Positions 7,518 through 11,349 of a DNA stretch of 11,349 bases are shown here, one piece after another. How positions within the stretch are numbered: the first letter of the stretch is position 1; every line of letters begins with the position of its first letter. This DNA comes from Bordetella parapertussis (GTDB taxonomy: Bacteria > Pseudomonadota > Gammaproteobacteria > Burkholderiales > SG8-39). Below the pieces are notes generated by a model. That model made no database searches. It saw only the letters and a program-made list of their open reading frames with translations, and had not been told where the DNA came from. The DNA is taken from NCBI GenBank assembly GCA_945906975.1, contig CAMDRY010000068.1, forward strand, positions 1-11,349, written 5' to 3'. Position numbers and translations under genes: made by a program.

Positions 7518-7826
7518 TCATGTTTCCTCCATCACGCATTGCAGCGGATGTTGGTGCTTGTGGGCAAACGCCGCTACCTGTTCAACCTTGGTGATGGCGA
7601 TGTCCTTCGGGAACACGCCGCAGACGCCCATCCCCTCGCGATGGACCTTCAGCATGACCTGTGTTGACTGTTCGCGCGTCAGCGCGAAAAACGACTGCAA
7701 AACCAATACGACAAATTCCATGGGCGTGTAATCGTCGTTCAAGAGAAGAACCTTGAACATGGGGGGGGGCTTGAGCTTGCTTTTCTTCGCTTCAAGAACC
7801 GTACCTTCGCGTGAACGTGTCGCCAT
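7518..7826 (-). CDS. clpS: ATP-dependent Clp protease adaptor ClpS
   Basis: This 102-residue adaptor recognises N-degron substrates with bulky N-terminal residues and delivers them to ClpA. The core [22 protein letters not shown] (19-40) is diagnostic. Asn30 and Asp31 plus His62 (in KVHREG) match the E. coli residues that hold the substrate's alpha-amino group. The ATG at 7826 is preferred to an in-frame one at 7874 because [12 protein letters not shown] resembles beta-proteobacterial ClpS N-termini. The best Shine-Dalgarno (AGGAAGG) is unusually far upstream, about 16 nt. Codons 20-22 form a nine-base C tract (G tract at 7761-7769 on the plus strand). It is followed by clpA and diverges from a cold-shock gene. 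Confidence 0.95.
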   Translation of the reverse strand: MATRSREGTVLEAKKSKLKPPPMFKVLLLNDDYTPMEFVVLVLQSFFALTREQSTQVMLKVHREGMGVCGVFPKDIAITKVEQVAAFAHKHQHPLQCVMEET

Positions 7827-7852
7827 GGGTGTATTGCCAAACCTTCCTAAAC

Positions 7853-7881
7853 ACACTATTCCAGAACCGGGCACCCGTCAA
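7853..7881 (-). promoter_or_regulatory. Candidate clpSA promoter
   Basis: On the minus strand TTGACG (7876-7881) is followed after 17 bp by TAGTGT (7853-7858), a 3/6 match to the -10 box. The leader would be short, about 20 nt, which places the distant AGGAAGG close to the 5' end. The palindrome at 7884-7893 lies immediately upstream of the -35 box, a fitting place for a regulator. Confidence 0.4.
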
Positions 7882-7911
7882 TTTGCATATGCATCGTGAC
7901 CCTATGCAATT

Positions 7912-7935
7912 TGACGCTGAGAATGACGCTGAGAA
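7912..7935. repeat. Perfect tandem 12-bp repeat TGACGCTGAGAA x2
   Basis: The 12-mer occurs twice head to tail at 7912-7923 and 7924-7935, in the divergent clpS/csp region, about 35-55 bp upstream of the clpS -35 box and about 90-110 bp upstream of the csp one. It may be a duplicated protein-binding site or a replication-slippage product. Confidence 0.7.
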
Positions 7936-8020
7936 CTCTGCTTGTACTTTATCGACAGTCTGGCGCGGACGCAATGTCGAATAGATGGGTATTCCTTACC
8001 CGAAAACAAGGGTTTGGCAC

Positions 8021-8050
8021 TTGACGGGTGCCATAAATTCACGGTACAAC
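8021..8050 (+). promoter_or_regulatory. Candidate csp promoter
   Basis: TTGACG (8021-8026) and TACAAC (8045-8050, 4/6 match) are separated by 18 bp. Transcription would begin near 8057, giving a leader of about 115 nt, in keeping with the long leaders of cold-shock genes. Confidence 0.5.
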
Positions 8051-8128
8051 GCGGTTGTGTCCGTTTCTACGGCGCCTGCGATCAGGCTGCGCTAGTCAGG
8101 GCAGGTTCACCTGGGGCGGTCACTTGTT

Positions 8129-8143
8129 CGGGGAGTTTCCCCG
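8129..8143 (+). promoter_or_regulatory. Leader hairpin before the csp ribosome binding site
   Basis: CGGGGA (8129-8134) pairs with TCCCCG (8138-8143) around a 3-nt loop, followed by an A/T-rich run and then AAGGAAGG (8156-8163), nine bases before the ATG. A stable stem just upstream of an accessible purine-rich site is common in cold-shock leaders; the run of T after it also makes it look like a weak intrinsic terminator. Confidence 0.45.
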
Positions 8144-8172
8144 GGATTAATTTTTAAGGAAGGTTTGTTTCC

Positions 8173-8376
8173 ATGGCGACAGGTACAGTGAAGTGGTTTA
8201 ACGATGCCAAAGGGTTCGGCTTTATCACCCCTGATGACGGCGGCGAAGATCTTTTTGCGCATTTCTCGGCGATCCAGATGGGCGGCTTCAAAACGCTCAA
8301 GGAAGGTCAGAAAGTAAGCTTCGAGGTTACGCAGGGCCCCAAGGGCAAGCAGGCTTCTAATATCCAGGCCGCTTAG
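8173..8376 (+). CDS. Cold-shock protein (CspA/CspD family)
   Basis: This 67-residue single cold-shock domain protein begins [20 protein letters not shown] and has RNP1 KGFGFI (13-18) and RNP2 DLFAHF (26-31). Such proteins bind single-stranded nucleic acid and act as RNA chaperones or, in the CspD branch, as replication inhibitors. AAGGAAGG gives a strong ribosome binding site. The divergent neighbour is clpS, as for E. coli cspD, which favours orthology with cspD by position. However, the protein lacks the C-terminal extension of E. coli CspD, and paralogues are too alike to assign a symbol with certainty. The long predicted leader suggests post-transcriptional control. Confidence 0.95.
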   Translation: MATGTVKWFNDAKGFGFITPDDGGEDLFAHFSAIQMGGFKTLKEGQKVSFEVTQGPKGKQASNIQAA

Positions 8377-8387
8377 CGTCACTTGCC

Positions 8388-8411
8388 ACGGGCGCGCAAC
8401 GCGCCCGTTCT
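8388..8411 (+). terminator. Terminator of csp
   Basis: A 9-bp perfect stem (ACGGGCGCG 8388-8396, CGCGCCCGT 8400-8408) with a CAA loop lies 11 nt after the csp stop and is followed by TCTGTTT, a poor T tract. Confidence 0.65.
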
Positions 8412-8439
8412 GTTTCCGCATTCCCGTCTGAGGGGATGG

Positions 8440-8480
8440 GAGGGCGGTCTTGCAGAAGATCGCCCTCGTCGCGCTTTTTT
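8440..8480 (+). terminator. Possible second hairpin/terminator between csp and icd
   Basis: GAGGGCGGTC (8440-8449) pairs with GATCGCCCTC (8458-8467) through ten pairs, one a G-U wobble, with an 8-nt loop. Six T residues follow at 8475-8480 but only after an 8-nt gap. It may back up the csp terminator. I see no convincing intrinsic terminator for icd on the other strand in 8377-8572. Confidence 0.35.
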
Positions 8481-8572
8481 CATTGCCGGGCGCGCCGGGC
8501 TGTGCGGTAGATTATTTTCGCGGATATTTTTTGCCTTACAGGCGGCCTCTATGCGGACAGTTTTTGAACGGC

Positions 8573-9790
8573 TCAGCAAGGAAAACGCGCGCCAAGTTCC
8601 GCGCTGATCGTATTCAGGAACGTGTCGGTATTGAGGAAGGCCTGTTCCGGCCCGATCAAAAGTGCCAAGTCACGGGGCATTTTGCCGCTCTCGACAATAT
8701 CGATACACACTTTTTCCAGAAGTGTCGCAAAATTGACCACGTCGGCAGTCCCATCCATTTTGCCGCGATAGGACAGTCCGCGCGTCCATGCAAAGATCGA
8801 CGCAAGCGGATTGGTTGAAGTCGGTTTCCCCTGCTGATGCTGGCGGAAGTGGCGGGTAACCGTGCCGTGTGCCGCCTCCGACAGAACCGTTTTGCCATCG
8901 GGTGTGGTCAAAACCGAGGTCATCAGGCCAAGTGAGCCGTAACCCTGGGCGACGGAATCCGATTGCACGTCGCCATCATAGTTTTTGCAGGCCCACATAT
9001 AGCCGCCGTGCCATTTTAGGTTCGAGGCCACCATGTCATCGATCAGGCGATGCTCGTAGGTCAGGCCAGAGGCCTCAAACCTGGGCTTGAACTCGGTATT
9101 GAAAATTTCCTCGAACAAGTGCCTAAAGCGGCCATCGTAGATTTTCAGGATGGTGTCCTTGGTCGACAGATATACCGGGTAGTTGCGGTTTAGGCCGTAG
9201 TTGAAGCAGGCGCGGGCAAAGCCCTTTATGGACTCGTCGAGGTTGTACATGGCGAGCGCCACGCCGGCGCCGTCCGGTTTGGTCATATGCTGTTCAAGCA
9301 GCGGACCGCCATTGTCGGGTTGGAAGCTTAATGTGAGTTTGCCAGGGCCATCAAAGCGGAATTCCGTTGATTGATAAAGATCGCCGAAGCCGTGGCGCGC
9401 GATGATGACGGGCAGGTTCCAGTGCGGCACGATGCGCGGCACATTTCTGCACAGGATTGGTTCCCGAAAGATGGTGCCGTTAAGAATGGATCGGATGGTT
9501 CCCTTGGGGGTCTTCCACATCCGCTTCAGGCCAAACTCCCGCACCCGGTCTTGGTCGGCGGTGATGGTCGCGCACTTGACCGCCACGCCGTATTCCTTCG
9601 TCGCTTGGGCCGCGTCGAGCGTCACTTTGTCTTCGGTGGCGTCGCGGTGTTGCAGACCGAGATCGAAATACCGCAGGTCGATGTCGAGGTGGGGCAGTAT
9701 CAGTTGCTCACGGATTTTTTGCCAGATGACGCGGGTCATCTCGTCGCCATCCATTTCCACAACGGGGGACTTCACCTTGATTCTGCTCAC
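8573..9790 (-). CDS. icd: NADP-dependent isocitrate dehydrogenase, eukaryote-like subfamily II
   Basis: The 405-residue enzyme oxidatively decarboxylates isocitrate to 2-oxoglutarate with NADP. It belongs to the homodimeric group typified by human IDH1, not the E. coli type. It shows [11 protein letters not shown] (13-23), Thr75/Thr77, Arg100, Arg109, Arg132 (ARHGFGDLY), catalytic Tyr139 and Lys211, metal ligands Asp251, Asp274 and Asp278, and HGTVTRH (308-314), whose Arg-His pair reads NADP. The loop usually SPNGTIR is TPKGTIR here (94-100). The start is ambiguous: TTG at 9793 or GTG at 9790. GTG is chosen because AGGAG lies seven bases before it and MSRIKVK suits the family. rluE is divergent, as in E. 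coli. An A/T-rich stretch at 9855-9878 probably holds the promoter, not resolved. Confidence 0.95.
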   Translation of the reverse strand: MSRIKVKSPVVEMDGDEMTRVIWQKIREQLILPHLDIDLRYFDLGLQHRDATEDKVTLDAAQATKEYGVAVKCATITADQDRVREFGLKRMWKTPKGTIRSILNGTIFREPILCRNVPRIVPHWNLPVIIARHGFGDLYQSTEFRFDGPGKLTLSFQPDNGGPLLEQHMTKPDGAGVALAMYNLDESIKGFARACFNYGLNRNYPVYLSTKDTILKIYDGRFRHLFEEIFNTEFKPRFEASGLTYEHRLIDDMVASNLKWHGGYMWACKNYDGDVQSDSVAQGYGSLGLMTSVLTTPDGKTVLSEAAHGTVTRHFRQHQQGKPTSTNPLASIFAWTRGLSYRGKMDGTADVVNFATLLEKVCIDIVESGKMPRDLALLIGPEQAFLNTDTFLNTISAELGARFPC

Positions 9791-9936
9791 CAACTGTCTC
9801 CTGTTTTACGATTCACCATTGGGGCCGGCGTCCGTAGCGTGGACGAAAGCCAAAATTTAAAGATATAAGCGAAAAAACTTGCTCAAGCTGTCATTGTCGT
9901 GGAAATGTGTGGGTATCGCCATTTTCCAAGAACGCC

Positions 9937-10488
9937 ATGTCCCGATTGCTGCTGCTAAACAAGCCCTATGGCACGCTCTGCCAGTTCACCCGTGAGGCCG
10001 GCCGTACCTGCCTCGCCGATTACGTCGATGTTCCCGAGGTTTATCCGGCCGGTCGTCTTGACGCCGACAGTGAGGGCTTGGTGGTCCTGACCGATGACGG
10101 CGTGCTGCAACAGCGCATCAGTCATCCCCGGCACAAACTCGCCAAAACCTATTGGGTGCAGGTTGAGGGCGATCCCAAAGAGGAGGCACTGGCGCGCTTG
10201 CGTGGCGGCCTTCAACTTGCGGACGGGCCGACCCTGCCCTGTGAAGCGCGGCGGATTGCCGAGCCGGCGGGTTTGTGGCCGCGGACGCCGCCAATTCGCA
10301 TTCGCAAGGCGATCCCTACGGCTTGGCTGGAACTGCGTCTGAAGGAGGGACGTAACCGCCAGGTTCGGCGCATGACCGCTGTCGTGGGTCTTCCCACTTT
10401 AAGGCTGGTTCGGGCTGCCATCGGCCCGTGGAGCCTGGATGGGCTTGGCTCTGGAGAATGGCGGAGCGCGGATGTCAACCAGTTATAA
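9937..10488 (+). CDS. rluE: 23S rRNA pseudouridine(2457) synthase RluE
   Basis: This 183-residue RsuA-family synthase isomerises one uridine of 23S rRNA (U2457 in E. coli). It has MSRLLLLNKPYGTLCQF at the N-terminus, the catalytic GRLDADSEGL motif with Asp42, KTYWVQVEG (70-78), and EGRNRQVRRM (137-146). PRTPPIRIRKAIPTAWLELRL (116-136) is characteristic of RluE within the family. There is no S4 domain, as expected for RluE. An in-frame ATG at 9907 is rejected because its extra ten residues lack family resemblance; the Shine-Dalgarno at 9937 is also weak. The gene diverges from icd, and its stop codon overlaps the TATAAT at 10484-10489. Confidence 0.95.
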   Translation: MSRLLLLNKPYGTLCQFTREAGRTCLADYVDVPEVYPAGRLDADSEGLVVLTDDGVLQQRISHPRHKLAKTYWVQVEGDPKEEALARLRGGLQLADGPTLPCEARRIAEPAGLWPRTPPIRIRKAIPTAWLELRLKEGRNRQVRRMTAVVGLPTLRLVRAAIGPWSLDGLGSGEWRSADVNQL

Positions 10489-10489
10489 T
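10484..10489 (+). promoter_or_regulatory. Possible -10 box for the 62-residue secreted protein gene
   Basis: A perfect TATAAT overlaps the rluE stop codon. No good -35 hexamer is seen 17 bp upstream. Transcription would begin near 10496, giving a leader of about 90 nt that contains the ACCTGTA repeats. Confidence 0.4.
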
Positions 10490-10507
10490 ACCTGGCGTTA
10501 AACGTTC

Positions 10508-10547
10508 AGACACCTGTAAGACACCTGTAAAAACCTGTAAAAGTGTC
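10508..10547 (+). repeat. Phased ACCTGTA repeats in a leader
   Basis: AGACACCTGTA occurs at 10508-10518 and again at 10519-10529, followed by a third ACCTGTA at 10533-10539. The cores are spaced 11 and 10 bp, near one helical turn. GACAC (10520-10524) can also pair with GTGTC (10543-10547), which would fold the last copies into a hairpin in RNA. Confidence 0.65.
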
Positions 10548-10586
10548 CGACAAATCGATCCAACCCCCTTAAAAGAAGGAAATGAC

Positions 10587-10775
10587 ATGAAAAAGCTGAT
10601 TACCCTGATTGTTGCCGCTGCATTTGCCGCCAGCTCGGGCGCCGCTTTTGCCCAGGCCGCCGCTCCTGCTGCCCCGGCTTCGGCTTCGGCTGCCAAGGCG
10701 GACACCAAGGCTGAGAAAAAAGCCGAGAAAAAAGCGTCCAAAAAGAAAAGCAAAAAAGCAAAAAAATCTAAATAA
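10587..10775 (+). CDS. Small secreted Ala/Lys-rich protein (62 aa), unknown function
   Basis: I do not recognise a named family. The 62-residue product has a clear Sec signal peptide (MKKLITLIVAAAFAASSGAAFA, cleavage likely after residue 22). The predicted mature part of 40 residues is almost only Ala, Lys, Ser, Pro and Glu: an Ala/Pro/Ser stretch (23-36) followed by a strongly basic tail with AEKKAEKK and KKKSKKAKKSK, 14 lysines in all, and no cysteine. It should be disordered or helical and highly cationic. AGAAGGA six bases before the ATG is a good ribosome binding site. Its signal peptide closely resembles those of the two genes that follow, so the three are probably paralogues. The tail resembles histone H1-like or acid-shock proteins, but composition alone does not show function. 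Confidence 0.75.
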   Translation: MKKLITLIVAAAFAASSGAAFAQAAAPAAPASASAAKADTKAEKKAEKKASKKKSKKAKKSK

Positions 10776-10790
10776 TTGATTATTATGGAT

Positions 10791-10827
10791 AAAGACGGCG
10801 TGCTTGTAAAAGTTTGCTGGTCTTTTT
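10791..10827 (+). terminator. Terminator after the 62-residue gene
   Basis: AAAGACGGC (10791-10799) pairs with GCTGGTCTTT (10816-10825), with one bulged G and one G-U pair, and T residues run from 10823 to 10827. It begins 15 nt after the stop codon and separates this gene from the next. Confidence 0.6.
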
Positions 10828-10873
10828 ATGTCAGGAAGATGTCAACCTGGCTGCATTGCCTGCGTTATTACGA

Positions 10874-10900
10874 TTGACTGGGCTTTCCTGGTCTTAAAAT
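10874..10900 (+). promoter_or_regulatory. Candidate promoter of the 69-residue gene
   Basis: TTGACT (10874-10879) and TAAAAT (10895-10900) are 15 bp apart, which is short; a second TAAAAT at 10900-10905 would be 20 bp away. The duplicated block begins at 10897, so only the -10 region, not this -35 box, is copied in the second gene. Confidence 0.4.
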
Positions 10901-11052
10901 AAAATCTACTAACTGCTTCTGAGAGAGGAATTACAAATGACAAAATTCATCGCTATCCTGATCGCTGCTGCTTTCGCCGCTTCCGCTGGTTCCGCTTTTG
11001 CCGCTGCACACGCTGGTGCCCAGGCTAAGGACGAGAAGAAAGCAGCTGCTCC
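10897..11052 (+). repeat. Tandem duplication, first copy (compared part)
   Basis: These 156 bases recur at 11194-11349 with only two differences (C10941/A11238 and C10963/T11260), an offset of exactly 297 bp. The match starts in the A/T-rich -10 region and covers the leader, ribosome binding site, signal peptide and first part of the mature protein. It runs to the window edge, so the true end is unknown. Confidence 0.95.
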
Positions 11053-11146
11053 TGCTGCTGATGCCAAGAAAGCTGCTCCTGCTGATGCCAAGAAAGCTGC
11101 CCCTGCTCCTGCTGCTGATGCCAAGAAAGATGCTCCTAAAAAGTAA
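10937..11146 (+). CDS. Small secreted Ala/Lys/Pro-rich repeat protein (69 aa), unknown function
   Basis: No named family is recognised. The product has a Sec signal peptide (MTKFIAILIAAAFAASAGSAFA, cleavage likely after residue 22) and a 47-residue mature part. After AAHAGAQAKDEKKAA the mature part repeats ADAKKAAP-like units: three 24-bp DNA units start at 11057, 11081 and 11114, the last two separated by nine bases. There is no cysteine, aromatic residue or visible enzyme motif in the mature part, so it is probably disordered and cationic. GAGAGAGGA precedes the ATG. Alanine is written mainly as GCT and proline as CCT, unlike the GCC/GCG-rich genes elsewhere in the window, which suggests strong expression. 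It is flanked by terminators and copied 297 bp downstream. Confidence 0.8.
   Translation: MTKFIAILIAAAFAASAGSAFAAAHAGAQAKDEKKAAAPAADAKKAAPADAKKAAPAPAADAKKDAPKK
11057..11137 (+). repeat. In-gene 24-bp repeats coding for ADAKKAAP-like units
   Basis: Units at 11057-11080, 11081-11104 and 11114-11137 each begin GCTGATGCCAAGAAAG; the second and third are separated by nine bases coding for Ala-Pro-Ala. Copies differ at one or two positions. Such units can expand or contract by slippage. Confidence 0.85.
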
Positions 11147-11165
11147 TTTAGCCTCAAGTATTTGG

Positions 11166-11193
11166 AAAAGGCCAGGTTCGCCCGGCCTTTTTT
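11166..11193 (+). terminator. Terminator after the 69-residue gene
   Basis: AAAAGGCCAGG (11166-11176) and CCCGGCCTTTT (11181-11191) form an 11-bp stem with one A-C mismatch and a TTCG tetraloop, followed by T residues to 11193. It begins 19 nt after the stop codon. The second gene copy begins its duplicated sequence at 11194, exactly after this terminator. Confidence 0.88.
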
Positions 11194-11349
11194 AAATAAA
11201 ATCTACTAACTGCTTCTGAGAGAGGAATTACAAATGAAAAAATTCATCGCTATCCTGATTGCTGCTGCTTTCGCCGCTTCCGCTGGTTCCGCTTTTGCCG
11301 CTGCACACGCTGGTGCCCAGGCTAAGGACGAGAAGAAAGCAGCTGCTCC
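11194..11349 (+). repeat. Tandem duplication, second copy (cut by window edge)
   Basis: This block matches 10897-11052 at 154 of 156 positions. Because the repeat starts directly after the terminator of the first gene, the repeating unit is leader-gene-terminator, 297 bp long. Whether further copies follow cannot be seen here. Confidence 0.95.
11234..11349 (+). CDS. Second copy of the small secreted Ala/Lys/Pro-rich protein gene (partial)
   Basis: The reading frame starts at the ATG at 11234 with the same GAGAGAGGA ribosome binding site as its upstream copy and runs open to the window edge (38 complete codons). The visible product differs from the first copy only in residue 2 (Lys for Thr); the other base change is silent. 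It includes the complete signal peptide and the start of the mature part (AAHAGAQAKDEKKAA). The -35 region of the first copy is not duplicated; upstream lies the terminator of that copy. So this gene depends either on read-through or on a promoter built from the terminator T tract and the TAAAAT at 11197-11202. Function unknown. Confidence 0.85.
   Translation, partial: MKKFIAILIAAAFAASAGSAFAAAHAGAQAKDEKKAAA

Larger units (their letters stand above)
7827..8172. other. 346-bp divergent regulatory region, clpS / csp
   Basis: No gene is supported here. The stretch holds opposed promoter elements that share the 12-mer TTGACGGGTGCC (minus strand 7870-7881, plus strand 8021-8032), a palindrome TGCATATGCA (7884-7893) inside a longer inverted repeat (TTGCATA 7883-7889 with TATGCAA 7903-7909), and a perfect tandem 12-mer TGACGCTGAGAA (7912-7923 and 7924-7935). 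A short plus-strand open frame crosses it but has no recognisable product. Confidence 0.65.

Noticed and set aside
6962..7594. 210-codon plus-strand frame opposite clpA and clpS
   Set aside because: It is antisense to strongly conserved coding sequence and has no family resemblance; long antisense frames are common in GC-rich genes.
7942..8157. Open frame of 71 codons upstream of csp
   Set aside because: It overlaps the csp promoter and leader, has no recognisable domain and no good ribosome binding site.
8412..8572. Small RNA or gene between csp and icd
   Set aside because: Hairpins are present but no promoter or conserved RNA family is recognisable, and no open frame is convincing.
9371..9868. 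165-codon plus-strand frame opposite icd
   Set aside because: Antisense to conserved icd coding sequence, with no recognisable protein features.
9907..9936. Upstream ATG for rluE
   Set aside because: The ten added residues do not resemble RluE, and MSRLLLLNKPYG at 9937 matches the family N-terminus.
10897..11349. Insertion sequence or other mobile element
   Set aside because: No transposase, terminal inverted repeats or target duplication is seen; a simple tandem duplication explains the data.

Overview
The window looks like a chromosomal segment of a betaproteobacterium, probably a sulfur- or iron-oxidising chemolithotroph of the Nitrosomonadales/Gallionellaceae kind. This is inferred from the moderately high GC content, the protein sequences as I recognise them, and a flavocytochrome c sulfide dehydrogenase operon; no species can be named. 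No phage, insertion sequence, CRISPR array, tRNA or rRNA was seen.

Left part (1-3340): rpmB-rpmG (ribosomal proteins L28 and L33) and radC lie on the minus strand, divergent from coaBC-dut (coenzyme A synthesis and dUTPase) on the plus strand. This is the same arrangement as the E. coli dut-coaBC/radC-rpmBG region, so it is old conserved synteny. A strong sigma-70 promoter serves rpmBG. A bidirectional terminator closes dut against the convergent sulfide dehydrogenase genes.

Middle (3346-5150): fccA-fccB on the minus strand encode a monoheme cytochrome c and the FAD subunit of a periplasmic sulfide:cytochrome c oxidoreductase. The FccB signal has both a twin-arginine motif and a lipobox. The leader and promoter region is rich in short direct repeats.

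Next (5168-8440): clpS-clpA (N-degron adaptor and AAA+ unfoldase) on the minus strand diverge from a cold-shock protein gene. The 346-bp divergent region carries mirrored -35 elements, a tandem 12-mer and a palindrome. E. coli has the same order (cspD/clpS-clpA).

Then (8573-10488): a eukaryote-like (subfamily II) NADP-isocitrate dehydrogenase gene on the minus strand diverges from rluE, a 23S rRNA pseudouridine synthase gene, a neighbourhood also known in E. coli.

Right end (10490-11349): a cluster of very small secreted Ala/Lys/Pro-rich protein genes. One 62-residue gene is followed by a 69-residue gene and a near-identical copy of the latter 297 bp downstream, cut by the window edge. Each complete gene has its own ribosome binding site and terminator. 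This is the least ordinary part of the window and may be the start of a longer tandem array.
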